The translations under genes and the position numbers were made by a program. A stretch of DNA of 33,650 nt from positions 85,641 through 119,290 of the forward strand of contig SYHX01000055.1 in the NCBI GenBank assembly GCA_005799025.1, in the 5' to 3' direction. Shown here piece after piece: positions 6,986 to 15,443 of this stretch (positions are counted from its first letter, which is position 1; the number at the start of each line of letters is the position of its first letter). The notes beneath the pieces are model-generated. The model had not been told where the DNA came from, made no database searches, and was given only the letters and a program-made list of their open reading frames with translations. The stretch comes from Bacteroidota bacterium. GTDB taxonomy: Bacteria > Bacteroidota > Bacteroidia > UBA7662.

Positions 6986-9026
6986 TTGGGGCACCCGAGG
7001 AGGGTAGCCAGAGCCCCGAAATCGCTGCGAGGGCGTAAGCCCAGGCTTTACGCCGATCTCGTCCAATAACCATTCGATGTAATTCAATTCGCTGAGCCTT
7101 TTCGGTCTTGAGACCTCGACCGAGCAGCACCGATTCTAGATCCAATAAAAAAGGTTTCGCAGGGTGTTTGGAATAACCTAACCAATCTATTTGATCTCTA
7201 CATAATCGACCAGGCAAGGCCCTGTCTTGGTACACCGGCCTCAATCGATACGATACGATACATTGTAGGCCAAACAAAAAAACACCAAGCACAAAGTTTC
7301 GTATACGCTGATCTTTTTGGAAACCAATAGGCCAAGAGTCAATAAGCCGATGACCTGTCATTGATTCTCCAATAATGACTTCACCTCCGCCGATTAAGGC
7401 AGGCAATCCACGTGGCAAAAATTTTACGGAAGGCGTTTGTTCCGATAAATCCTCCATGAAGTCAAGTATTTTTTTCATGTTCATAGCCTCTGTATCCACC
7501 ACAATCTCGTCCACTCCAAATGTTTGGACTAAATTCTTCAAATCTTCCGCATGACCAAGGCTCTCATTCATCGGTTCACTTTGAGTAATACCAGGCTGAA
7601 CATAGCCAAGCCATCGGGTCCCCCATTCCGTAACATACCATTGTGATATTGATTCCATTGTTTTCACCCTACCAATGCCAAGCACCAGATTTGCCTTGAC
7701 CTGAAATTGTCCGTGTTCGGCTGTATTCCACAAAATTCGAATGAGCCACTTGAATGACAATGAAAAAAGTAAGCAAGCCGCAGTACCCACCAAAATTAAA
7801 CCTCTCGAAAACCGCCATTCAGTAGGTAGGAAAGCATAAACAAAACCTATAGCCAATGTTCCCGTTACGATTCCGCGAATAACGCGATGGTATCGGTATG
7901 GAGTTTCATATGCCCCGTTAAGCCAAGAGCTTAACACCCAAGTACTCACATAGGCGGGAATAACATACTGTTTAAATTCATCGGGATAAACCAATCCCTC
8001 GTCGACTTTGATAGAGTTCTCCCAGAAATGTGTTACGATATTCATAGTCCACACAAAAGCCAACCAATCCACCACCGGGAGAAATACCCATACCGACCAA
8101 CGCCTCAAAACGGAGATCATCGCCCTTCCCGTTATGCCAATTCGTAGCATCAAATGCAACCAAAAAGATTTGGATGGGCCATAATAACGGCTAGCAAATT
8201 CCATCATGGCCCCATAGAACATCCTTACATAACGCATGGACTCTTTTTGAGTACTCTCCCCTTTGAAATGGATAATCGGGTTAGTCCCTAAATATCGATT
8301 ACGATAGCCTGCACGAAGAATCCTGTAACTCCAATCGATATCTTCGCCGTACATAAAATAGCGTTCGTCAAGCAAACCAATTTCTTGAGCAACTTGGGCC
8401 CTCACCCACATGAACGCACCGGCCAAAATGGCTACATCATGATCCGCCTTAGGATTCAGGTGGCCCAAATGATAGGCCGCGAGCCTGTGATGTTGAGGAA
8501 ATAAGACAGCCAACCCTGTTAGCTTGTAAAATGCGGCTGCTGGTGTGGGCATTCCTCTTTTGGATTCGCGTAGGAAATAACCACGACCATCCAGCATCCG
8601 AACCCCCAAGGCACCCACCTGTGAATCAGATTCCATGGCTTGCCAGCAATTCCATAACGTTCCTTCTGTCAAAACGGTGTCTGGGTTCTGAAGGAGCAGG
8701 TGCCTACCTTTGGCCTTACGTAAAGCCATGTTATTAGCTCTTGCAAATCCAACATTCTCAGCATTTTGGATCCAATGAACCCAAGGATAATTGGCTTTAA
8801 TAAGGGCTTCGCTCCCATCTTCAGAATTGTTGTCCACCACCCAAACTTCCACATGGACTGAGCCCGATGGTGGAAGTCTTAGGTCACCAGGTACCCATCC
8901 CGGAAATTGCTCAGCCTGCCCTGCCAATTTTCGATCGAAATAAGCTATTGACTGCTCTAACGATTGCAAAGCGAGATGAAGGTAACGATGTACCCGGTAA
9001 TTGACCAGAACAACCGATACTTCCAA
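6969..9026 (-). CDS. GT2 glycosyltransferase fused to a membrane/Rossmann module lacking the sugar-transferase domain
   Basis: 685 residues starting at TTG 9026; no ATG lies between the upstream in-frame stop and the first strand. Residues 1-~290 are a family 2 glycosyltransferase of the rhamnosyltransferase kind: VSVVLVNYR, VVDNNSEDGS, NVGFARANN, QNPDTV and MYGEDIDWSYR. An extra ~25-residue insertion sits between the first two strands. Residues ~310-430 hold about four hydrophobic helices. Residues ~440-560 (VLGIGRVKTMESISQW, FGVDEIVVDTEAMNMKKILDFM) resemble the CoA-binding-like domain of polyprenyl-phosphate sugar transferases. The remaining ~110 residues lack that family's catalytic KFRTM and VGPRP motifs. 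It probably adds a sugar to a lipid-linked surface glycan. It lies 32 bp downstream of the 9059-9760 gene. Confidence 0.85.
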   Translation of the reverse strand: MEVSVVLVNYRVHRYLHLALQSLEQSIAYFDRKLAGQAEQFPGWVPGDLRLPPSGSVHVEVWVVDNNSEDGSEALIKANYPWVHWIQNAENVGFARANNMALRKAKGRHLLLQNPDTVLTEGTLWNCWQAMESDSQVGALGVRMLDGRGYFLRESKRGMPTPAAAFYKLTGLAVLFPQHHRLAAYHLGHLNPKADHDVAILAGAFMWVRAQVAQEIGLLDERYFMYGEDIDWSYRILRAGYRNRYLGTNPIIHFKGESTQKESMRYVRMFYGAMMEFASRYYGPSKSFWLHLMLRIGITGRAMISVLRRWSVWVFLPVVDWLAFVWTMNIVTHFWENSIKVDEGLVYPDEFKQYVIPAYVSTWVLSSWLNGAYETPYRYHRVIRGIVTGTLAIGFVYAFLPTEWRFSRGLILVGTAACLLFSLSFKWLIRILWNTAEHGQFQVKANLVLGIGRVKTMESISQWYVTEWGTRWLGYVQPGITQSEPMNESLGHAEDLKNLVQTFGVDEIVVDTEAMNMKKILDFMEDLSEQTPSVKFLPRGLPALIGGGEVIIGESMTGHRLIDSWPIGFQKDQRIRNFVLGVFLFGLQCIVSYRLRPVYQDRALPGRLCRDQIDWLGYSKHPAKPFLLDLESVLLGRGLKTEKAQRIELHRMVIGRDRRKAWAYALAAISGLWLPSSGAPINKRP

Positions 9027-9058
9027 TTTCTTCTGATTTATAATGTCTTACGCTCTTT

Positions 9059-9760
9059 TCAGAACATGCTTATTCCGAAGCCTAAATGAGTAATTGCAAC
9101 TTTCCGGGAAGGATTACCCAGGGTTCTTGAAACTCTCACAACCAAAGGCCGGCCCTGGAACTTAACTCTTATTCCACCTGTCCACTGCAGGCCAAATTGA
9201 TTCAGGTCCGATATCTTCTCATAGGAATTACCACTATCATCCTCATAATAACGCAAAAAAAAATTATTTACAAAATTATATTCCAACCCTAGGCCTGCAT
9301 AGACACCGATAGGGTCATCGTTATCCGCCAAAGATCCCCTGCCTAAATTCAATTCAAAATTCAGGGGAACATTAACCATAAAAAGGCTTCCGATATTGCT
9401 AAATTGTAATGCAAAGCCCAAATTGGTTCCAGCGGTTAAGGATAAAATATCACCACCCTTCCACAAGGCGTAACGAGGAACATAGTTAAAGCCCTTTAAA
9501 AAAAATTGGGGAGGCATCAGAATTAAATCCGTAGGGATTTGATACCAATATAAACTCGTTGTCAACTCTTGCATAAATTCTGGGTGCTTGCTTGCCCAAG
9601 AGTCGCCCTCCTCATTTTCAGAGTTCGTCATTTTAGCTTTCCTTGTTCCTTTTGACGATGTATAACGATCAAGGTCAGGACTTTGCGCTAATACTGCACC
9701 ATTCATCCAAATAATGAGCCCCAAGAGAGCCCATTTGAAGCTTTTCTTTATTAGATACAT
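9059..9760 (-). CDS. Outer-membrane beta-barrel-like protein
   Basis: 233 residues from ATG 9760, which gives a clean signal peptide (IKKSFKWALLGLIIWMNGAVLAQ); the upstream TTG 9795/9796 would add 12 residues and is less likely. After a polar linker the chain alternates amphipathic strands and turns, with aromatic residues and a final Phe (LGFGISMF), as expected for an outer-membrane barrel recognised by BamA. Repeated Gly-aromatic strands (GVYAGLGLEYNF, FGLQWTGGIRVKF) support this. No specific family is recognised. It probably shares a transcript with the GT2 fusion downstream. Its base composition is AT-rich like that neighbour's. Confidence 0.7.
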   Translation of the reverse strand: MYLIKKSFKWALLGLIIWMNGAVLAQSPDLDRYTSSKGTRKAKMTNSENEEGDSWASKHPEFMQELTTSLYWYQIPTDLILMPPQFFLKGFNYVPRYALWKGGDILSLTAGTNLGFALQFSNIGSLFMVNVPLNFELNLGRGSLADNDDPIGVYAGLGLEYNFVNNFFLRYYEDDSGNSYEKISDLNQFGLQWTGGIRVKFQGRPLVVRVSRTLGNPSRKVAITHLGFGISMF

Positions 9761-9787
9761 AAGGAATTTAGGCTTATACTTCGCTTG

Positions 9788-9820
9788 TTTGCCCAAAAAT
9801 ACTTGTCTTTCCTATCTTTA
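9788..9820 (+). promoter_or_regulatory. Bacteroidota-type promoter for the VOC-dsbD-gmhA operon
   Basis: TTTG at 9788-9791 is followed after 21 bp by TATCTTTA at 9813-9820, matching the TTTG / TAnnTTTG architecture with one mismatch in the last base. The VOC start codon lies 49 bp downstream. In the opposite direction TATTTTTG (9801-9794) could be a -7 element for the barrel gene, but it lacks an upstream TTTG at the right distance. Confidence 0.42.
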
Positions 9821-9868
9821 CCCTACACCGAATTGGGTAAAAAACCTGGTTTTTAGAAAATCTATCCT

Positions 9869-10258
9869 ATGCAAATTTCCTGCATTCGTGAAATTCACCT
9901 CAAATCCCGCAATTTGCGCAAAAGCCTTGCGTTTTACCAAGATTTGTGCGCCTTCCCTACCCTTTCCTACATCAAAGACAAACATGCCATTTTCGAAGCG
10001 GGTTCCGCCCTATTGTATTGCCATCAACTGAAGAGCGGGCAGGAATTTCCTGGCAGCTCGGATTCGGAATTTGTAAACCAATTCATCAGCGTGGAATGCA
10101 GCCCTGGGGAATTTGAAAATAATTTAGAGGAATTGAAAGATAGTGAATATTCGTTGTTATCCGAAGGGAATTACGATAATAACAAGAGATTTTTTAGAAT
10201 GGAGGACCCTGACGGCAACTTGATTGAGGTGGTGGAGTCGGGTCATTGGGACAAATAA
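9869..10258 (+). CDS. VOC (glyoxalase/bleomycin resistance/dioxygenase superfamily) protein
   Basis: 129 residues with the vicinal oxygen chelate layout: an N-terminal IREIHLKSRNLRKSLAFYQDLC module and a C-terminal RFFRMEDPDGNLIEVVES strand-turn. The metal-ligand-like His10 and the final Glu (IEVVE) are both present, so the metal site may be intact. The family spans glyoxalase I, extradiol dioxygenases and antibiotic-sequestering proteins; nothing here identifies the substrate. There is no signal peptide, so it is cytoplasmic. It ends 8 bp before the dsbD start and is probably the first gene of that operon. Confidence 0.85.
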   Translation: MQISCIREIHLKSRNLRKSLAFYQDLCAFPTLSYIKDKHAIFEAGSALLYCHQLKSGQEFPGSSDSEFVNQFISVECSPGEFENNLEELKDSEYSLLSEGNYDNNKRFFRMEDPDGNLIEVVESGHWDK

Positions 10259-10266
10259 TAAACGCC

Positions 10267-12363
10267 ATGAATCTAAATTTTCTTAAGAAATGGCTTGGCT
10301 CAGTATGGGCCGGCTTTGTGGTGTTATGCATGATGGGTCCATTGGCCTCACAAGGCCAAATGTTGGATCCGGTGCGTTGGACTTGGAATTACAAGGCCGT
10401 CAATGACAGCACCGCCAGGCTCCTAATCAATGCCCGCGTCGACAAAGGTTGGCATTTGTATTCGCAGTTTATGAAATTCGGACCAGACCAATTCGGACCG
10501 GAACCTACCGTTTTCAAATTCACCTTCCCCGCCGGCATGAAAGCCATGGGGCCTGTGAAGGAATTATCCAAAGTCCATGAAGAAGCGGCCCCGCTTTTCG
10601 ACGGCCTTGTGGTGCGCTCCTTTGACGGGCAAGCCCTCTTCGCCCAAGAAGTGCGCATACATTCTGGGCAAGGAACCATCAAGGGAACAGTGTATTATAT
10701 GGCATGCGATGATCACCAATGCCTGGCCCCGCAGGAAAGGGAAATGACCTGGACCTTGCAAGGGTTCGCCAAAGGTTCTGCAGATTCCACCTCATACAAT
10801 GTCCAAGGAAATCAAGATTCGGCAGAAAGCAATGTTCCAACCCAGGAAATTGACCCCCAATCCCAGCAAGCCAACAATGAACCCAAAGGAAACAAGGCTG
10901 AATCTAAGGAAAGCACTGGGGGCATGGGATTGCTAGCTTTGTTTTTGGCAGGCTTTGCAGGAGGACTGCTCGCATTACTCACCCCGTGTGTTTTTCCGAT
11001 GATTCCTCTGACGGTTTCGTATTTCACCAAGCAATCCGGTACACCTGGCAAAGCGCTTTTCAAAGCACTTGGTTACGGACTTAGCATTGTAATCATCTAT
11101 GTGAGCCTCGGAATGGGGGTTACCCTGGTGTTCGGATCGGACGCGCTCAACAACATGGCCTCTAACCTGTATTTCAACTTGGCCTTTTTCGTGATGCTGC
11201 TGGTCTTTGGTTTTTCTTTTTTGGGAGCCTTCGAAATAACCCTTCCTTCATCATGGACAAACCGTGCAGATCGTCAAGCGGATCGGGAAGGATGGGCTGG
11301 TATTTTCTTCATGGCATTCACCCTGGCATTGGTATCGTTTTCGTGCACGGGTCCCATCATCGGAACTCTCTTGGTGGAAGCCGCCGTTCAAGGCGCTCTG
11401 ATGGGGCCTGCCATTGGCATGCTTGGATTTTCGTTGGCGCTGGCCTTGCCTTTCACCCTTTTTGCGATCTTCCCAAAGTGGCTGCAGCAATTGCCCAAAT
11501 CAGGCTCTTGGATGAATTCCGTCAAAGTAGTGTTAGGATTTTTGGAACTTGCCTTTGCTCTCAAGTTCTTGAGCAATGTGGATCTTGCCTATCATTGGGG
11601 ATTGCTCGACCGTGAAATTTTTCTGGTATTATGGATTAGTCTTTTCGCCTTGCTCACCTTGTATTTGCTCGGACTTATTCGCTTTGCCCACGATAGCCCT
11701 ATGCCCCACCTTGGTTTGGTTCGAATGTCGTTTGCTTTAAGTTCGATGGCTTTCACCATGTATTTGATCCCAGGCCTTTGGGGCGCCCCTTTGCATGCTG
11801 TCAATGCCTTTTTGCCTCCGATGGCAACCCAGGACTTTGTGATGGGCGGAACAACGCAAGCAGAAGGGGTCGAAGGCTCGGCCGAAACCCGCAAATACAG
11901 CGATATCCTGCATGGACCGCATGGTCTGGCCTGTTTCTTTGATCTGGACGAGGCCATGGCCTATGCCCGTACGGTGAACAAACCAGTAATGTTAGACTTC
12001 ACTGGTCATAGCTGCGTGAATTGCCGCAAAATGGAGGCTACGGTATGGTCCCTGCCCGATATCCTTCAGCGATTGCGGGATGATGTGGTTCTGGTTTCCC
12101 TGTACGTTGATGACAAAACCGCCCTACCCGCCTCGGAACAATATCGATCGACGTTCAGCGGTAAGTGGATCGATCGACTCGGGTCCAAATGCTCCGATTT
12201 GCAAGCCACGCGCTACGGCACCAATTCCCAGCCGTACTACCTGATCCTGGATCATGAGGGGAATTCTTTGGTCCCTCATGCCGCCTACGATCCGGACCCG
12301 GAGAAATTTCGTCGCTTCCTGGACCTAGGCATCAACGCATTTCGCAAAGGAAAGCAACCATGA
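10267..12363 (+). CDS. dsbD: Thiol:disulfide interchange protein DsbD-like, with C-terminal thioredoxin domain
   Basis: 698 residues from ATG 10267, chosen because it gives a normal signal peptide (LKKWLGSVWAGFVVLCMMGPLASQG). Residues ~25-165 form the periplasmic DsbD alpha domain, with a CDDHQC pair. A polar, Gln/Glu-rich linker follows, then an eight-helix membrane domain with the redox cysteines Cys241 (LLTPCVFPMIPLTVSYF) and Cys360 (FSCTGPIIGTLL). The C-terminal thioredoxin domain carries Cys583 and Cys586 (GHSCVNCRKME). DsbD passes electrons from cytoplasmic thioredoxin across the inner membrane to periplasmic acceptors. All three modules are intact. Its stop overlaps the gmhA start (ATGA). 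Confidence 0.93.
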   Translation: MNLNFLKKWLGSVWAGFVVLCMMGPLASQGQMLDPVRWTWNYKAVNDSTARLLINARVDKGWHLYSQFMKFGPDQFGPEPTVFKFTFPAGMKAMGPVKELSKVHEEAAPLFDGLVVRSFDGQALFAQEVRIHSGQGTIKGTVYYMACDDHQCLAPQEREMTWTLQGFAKGSADSTSYNVQGNQDSAESNVPTQEIDPQSQQANNEPKGNKAESKESTGGMGLLALFLAGFAGGLLALLTPCVFPMIPLTVSYFTKQSGTPGKALFKALGYGLSIVIIYVSLGMGVTLVFGSDALNNMASNLYFNLAFFVMLLVFGFSFLGAFEITLPSSWTNRADRQADREGWAGIFFMAFTLALVSFSCTGPIIGTLLVEAAVQGALMGPAIGMLGFSLALALPFTLFAIFPKWLQQLPKSGSWMNSVKVVLGFLELAFALKFLSNVDLAYHWGLLDREIFLVLWISLFALLTLYLLGLIRFAHDSPMPHLGLVRMSFALSSMAFTMYLIPGLWGAPLHAVNAFLPPMATQDFVMGGTTQAEGVEGSAETRKYSDILHGPHGLACFFDLDEAMAYARTVNKPVMLDFTGHSCVNCRKMEATVWSLPDILQRLRDDVVLVSLYVDDKTALPASEQYRSTFSGKWIDRLGSKCSDLQATRYGTNSQPYYLILDHEGNSLVPHAAYDPDPEKFRRFLDLGINAFRKGKQP

Positions 12364-12938
12364 GCACGGTATTACATCACGAGATCGAGCAGATGCGTCG
12401 CTTAGAGCTAGCCTTTTACGAGGACCAAGGTTTAATGAATCGTATCGAAGAAGCCGCCAAGATCATGGCTACAGCCTTGGAATCGGGTCACAAAATAATT
12501 TGTTGCGGTAACGGCGGCAGCATGAGCGATGCCATGCACCTGGCCGAAGAACTAAGCGGACGTTACCGCTCTAGCCGCAGAGCCTTGGCCGCAATTGCCC
12601 TCAGCGACCCGGGGTTCCTGACCTGCGCCGCGAACGATATGGGTTACGATACAGTCTTTGAAAGAGGGGTTGAGGCCCTGGGCCAGCCCGAAGATGTACT
12701 CATCGCCATCAGCACCTCCGGAAATTCTCCTAACATTCTCAAAGCTTGCCAAAAGGCTCGCCTCCACAGCCTACAAGTTATTGGCCTGAGCGCGGGCAAT
12801 GGCGGTTTATTGCCATCGCATGTCGACCTCTGTCTGCTGGTTCCTACCGAAGGCTATGCCGACCGAGCTCAGGAATTTCATATCCGCATCATCCATCTTT
12901 GGATTGCCTTGATCGAAGACCGACTTCAACTTTCGTAG
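12360..12938 (+). CDS. gmhA: Phosphoheptose isomerase (sedoheptulose-7-phosphate isomerase)
   Basis: 192 residues, the usual GmhA length. SIS-domain motifs are clear: CCGNGGSMSDAMHLAEELSGRYR, IALSDPGFLTCAANDMGYD, ISTSGNSPNILKA and a C-terminal AQEFHIRIIHLWIALIE carrying the metal-ligand/catalytic Gln-Glu-His. The enzyme converts sedoheptulose 7-phosphate to D-glycero-D-manno-heptose 7-phosphate, the first step of ADP-heptose synthesis for LPS core. The start overlaps the dsbD stop by 4 bp (ATGA). The remaining heptose-pathway genes are not in the window. Confidence 0.94.
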   Translation: MSTVLHHEIEQMRRLELAFYEDQGLMNRIEEAAKIMATALESGHKIICCGNGGSMSDAMHLAEELSGRYRSSRRALAAIALSDPGFLTCAANDMGYDTVFERGVEALGQPEDVLIAISTSGNSPNILKACQKARLHSLQVIGLSAGNGGLLPSHVDLCLLVPTEGYADRAQEFHIRIIHLWIALIEDRLQLS

Positions 12939-12955
12939 AACTGTCTTGGTCAGTT
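12939..12955. terminator. Bidirectional hairpin between gmhA and the glucosaminidase gene
   Basis: AACTG / CAGTT with a 7-base loop fills the 16-bp gap between convergent genes and is followed by TTATTT on the plus strand. The stem is only 5 bp, so terminator strength is doubtful. Confidence 0.33.
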
Positions 12956-13764
12956 TATTTCAGCAAGGTTGCTTGCAATTTGTGGTAGCGGTATCGGTTA
13001 AGAATAAGCACTCGTCCTGATAGAAACAAGGTCGCCTTAATTTCTAATTGATTATAGGCCTGTAATTTATACAACGGTACCCCTGTTTTCTGAGAGACTG
13101 TCATCGGTCCGTCTCCTTCTTGGGTCACATAAACAATCCCATCGTCCACCGCTTTTTTCAAAGCAGATTGCGGCCATTGTAAATCAATGTTATTATTTGA
13201 TTTCAACGTAGTCTCCTGAGCGGGTTCCCCTCCTTTGGAGGACTCCAATGTTATAAGTTCCTGAGGCTCCTGATCAAGGCTTTGCAAATTCAGCCTTTCG
13301 ATCAAATTGATGAGGCGCAGCGGGTACAAGGTATCGGTAGCATACCCCGCTCTTTTCAAGCCGTAGGCCCAAGCTTTGTAATCGGTGGGCGACAAGCTGT
13401 CAAAAAGAAAACGGTACCGAGGCCGCGCCAAGAACACCACACGGTCCGCATACGATGAATCCGGATGGGGATATTTGCGAAAACAATCATTGGGCTTGTC
13501 ATCATCGATGTGAATAGAGTCTCCAACCCAACCCTTACTGCATTTGATCCCAAAGTGATTGTTGGCCTCCGTGGCCAAAGGACTGGTTCCCGCAGCCGAT
13601 TCCAGCAGGGCCTGGGCCATGGTGATGCTTGCCGGAATACGGTAGAGGGCCATGTGCTGCCTTGCCAATTCCCCGAAACGTTGAATATAGTCGTTCTGTA
13701 GAGAGTCCTGACTACCTGCAAAGGCGGTCCCCCAAGAAAACAAACAGAGCAACCAACGAACCAT
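12955..13764 (-). CDS. Secreted glucosaminidase-domain peptidoglycan hydrolase with C-terminal LysM-like domain
   Basis: 269 residues. A signal peptide occupies residues 1-17 (VRWLLCLFSWGTAFAGS). Residues ~25-165 form a mannosyl-glycoprotein endo-beta-N-acetylglucosaminidase (FlgJ/AcmA-like) domain: ITMAQALLESAAGTSPLA with the catalytic-position Glu, NNHFGIKC, CFRKYPHPDSSYADRVVFL, YKAWAYGLKRAGYATD and LINLIERLNL. A Gln/Ser-rich linker follows. The end (TVSQKTGVPLYKLQAYNQL...LFLSGRVLILN) is LysM-like. It should cleave the glycan strands of peptidoglycan in the periplasm. It lies 3 bp downstream of pyrH, the last gene of the ribosomal operon. Confidence 0.88.
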   Translation of the reverse strand: MVRWLLCLFSWGTAFAGSQDSLQNDYIQRFGELARQHMALYRIPASITMAQALLESAAGTSPLATEANNHFGIKCSKGWVGDSIHIDDDKPNDCFRKYPHPDSSYADRVVFLARPRYRFLFDSLSPTDYKAWAYGLKRAGYATDTLYPLRLINLIERLNLQSLDQEPQELITLESSKGGEPAQETTLKSNNNIDLQWPQSALKKAVDDGIVYVTQEGDGPMTVSQKTGVPLYKLQAYNQLEIKATLFLSGRVLILNRYRYHKLQATLLK

Positions 13765-13767
13765 ACA

Positions 13768-14472
13768 TCAGCTCACCAGGGTCCCGACCTCTTCGCCTTC
13801 GATGATCCTCATGAGGTTGCCGGACCTGTTGATATCGAAAACTACAATGGGCAAACGATTTTCTTGGCAAAGGGCGAAAGCGGTCATGTCCATGACCTGC
13901 AGATTCCCTATCAAAGCGTCGCTATACTGGAGTCGTTCGTAACGTACCGCATCCGCATGCTTCTCCGGGTCTTTGTTGTAAATGCCGTCCACCCGTGTTC
14001 CTTTGAGGATCGCATCGGCATGTATTTCTACTGCTCGCAGAGATGCGGCTGTGTCGGTGGTGAAATAAGGATTTCCTGTTCCGGCACCGAAAATCACCAC
14101 CCTCCCTTTCTCCAAATGTCGAACCGCCCTACGCCGAATGAAAGGTTCTGCGATTTGTTCCATTTTGATAGCAGACTGCAAGCGGGTATTGATTCCCTTC
14201 TTTTCGAGGGCGGCTTGCAAGGCCATGCTGTTGATCATCGTGGCCAACATCCCCATATAATCCCCTTGGGCCCTTTCCATTCCACCTGATTCTGCCTGTA
14301 CCCCCCTGAAAATGTTACCCCCACCTACCACCACGGCAATTTGAACGCCACGCAAGACGCAGGCTTCTATTTCCCCTGCATAACGGTCAAGAACCGATTG
14401 ATCAATACCGAATTGTTGTTCACCCATCAGGGCTTCGCCGCTTAATTTGAGGAGAACGCGTTTGTATTTCAT
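13768..14472 (-). CDS. pyrH: Uridylate kinase (UMP kinase)
   Basis: 234 residues from ATG 14472 ([17 protein letters not shown]), the canonical bacterial PyrH N-terminus. ATG 14523 would add a 17-residue extension with no family counterpart. Other motifs: [63 protein letters not shown] and [15 protein letters not shown]. The hexameric enzyme phosphorylates UMP to UDP in pyrimidine synthesis. It follows tsf by 91 bp. In many bacteria frr comes next, but here a glucosaminidase gene does. Confidence 0.96.
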   Translation of the reverse strand: MKYKRVLLKLSGEALMGEQQFGIDQSVLDRYAGEIEACVLRGVQIAVVVGGGNIFRGVQAESGGMERAQGDYMGMLATMINSMALQAALEKKGINTRLQSAIKMEQIAEPFIRRRAVRHLEKGRVVIFGAGTGNPYFTTDTAASLRAVEIHADAILKGTRVDGIYNKDPEKHADAVRYERLQYSDALIGNLQVMDMTAFALCQENRLPIVVFDINRSGNLMRIIEGEEVGTLVS

Positions 14473-14524
14473 TGGGGAATTTGGTTTACCAAAAATCCAA
14501 AAAAATCCATCACTTTCCGCCATT

Positions 14525-14549
14525 GACCGCCAAATTCTCCTTGGTGGTC
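14525..14549. other. Strong stem-loop between tsf and pyrH
   Basis: On the minus strand GACCACCAA, a 7-base loop and TTGGCGGTC form a 9-bp stem with a single A-C mismatch. It ends just before the alternative pyrH ATG at 14523 and about 50 bp before the preferred ATG at 14472. No T run follows directly; TTTTTTT occurs ~15 bases later. It may attenuate or process the transcript between translation-factor and nucleotide genes. Confidence 0.45.
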
Positions 14550-14563
14550 CGAGCTAGGCGTGT

Positions 14564-15397
14564 TTAAGACCCTATGGCCACGCGATGAAAGGCCTTAACC
14601 GTGAGGCCCGCAGCAACTTTGCCCAGCATTTGGGCAATATTGACCGAATTATCTTTCACGAAAGCCTGGTTCAGCAGGGTATTGTCTTGGTAGAATTTGT
14701 TAAGCTTACCAAGGGCAATTTTCTCGAGGATGGCCTCCGGCTTGCCTTCTGCCCGGGCCTGGTCTTTGCCGATTTCAATTTCCTTCTCGATGACGCTTGG
14801 GTCCACATCGTCTTTGTCCACAGCGATAGGGCTCATGGCGGCGATTTGCATCGCCACATCCTTGCCGGCAGCAGTCACAGATTCGGTCATGGCCTGGTTC
14901 AAGGCCACCAAAACGCCGAGCTTACCGTTGCTATGAATATAAGTCACTACGCCTTCGCTCTCCAGGACTTCGACACGGTTCACGCCGATCTTCTCCCCGA
15001 TTTTACCGGTGTATTCCACCAACATATCCGAAACCGCCAAGCCGTCCACGCTGGTCGCCAACAAGGACTCCACATTGGTCAAATGATGAGCCATGCAATG
15101 CTCGGCCAATTTGCGGGCCAGGCCGGTAAAGTCTTCGTTCTTCGCTACAAAATCGGTTTCGCAATTGAGTTCCAATAACAGACCTTTAGTAGAACCCGCG
15201 TTGGTTAAGGCTACCACGGCTCCCTCATTGGCCTGACGGTCCGCACGACTTGCAGAGACCTTCTGGCCTTTTTTGCGGAGGATCACTACCGCTTCTTCAA
15301 AATCACCATTAGCCTCGGTGAGGGCCTTTTTGCAATCCATCATTCCTGCTCCGGTTTGCATACGGAGCTTGTTCACGTCAGCAGCGGTAATATTCAT
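14564..15397 (-). CDS. tsf: Elongation factor Ts
   Basis: 277 residues from ATG 15397 (MNITAADVNKLRMQTGAGMMDCKKAL), the family's normal start; the open frame extends 46 residues upstream without homology. It has the UBA-like N-domain, the NCETDFVAKN signature, and coiled and dimerisation segments through to VKAFHRVAIGS. EF-Ts is the guanine nucleotide exchange factor of EF-Tu. The gene follows rpsB by 46 bp in the conserved rpsB-tsf order. Confidence 0.97.
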   Translation of the reverse strand: MNITAADVNKLRMQTGAGMMDCKKALTEANGDFEEAVVILRKKGQKVSASRADRQANEGAVVALTNAGSTKGLLLELNCETDFVAKNEDFTGLARKLAEHCMAHHLTNVESLLATSVDGLAVSDMLVEYTGKIGEKIGVNRVEVLESEGVVTYIHSNGKLGVLVALNQAMTESVTAAGKDVAMQIAAMSPIAVDKDDVDPSVIEKEIEIGKDQARAEGKPEAILEKIALGKLNKFYQDNTLLNQAFVKDNSVNIAQMLGKVAAGLTVKAFHRVAIGS

Positions 15398-15443
15398 GGT
15401 TGACTTATTAAATGTTAAGAATATGATCCCGAAGGATTTGATG

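Noticed and set aside
14585-15178. Plus-strand open frame of ~197 codons
   Set aside because: It lies entirely antisense to tsf, whose conserved sequence accounts for the region.
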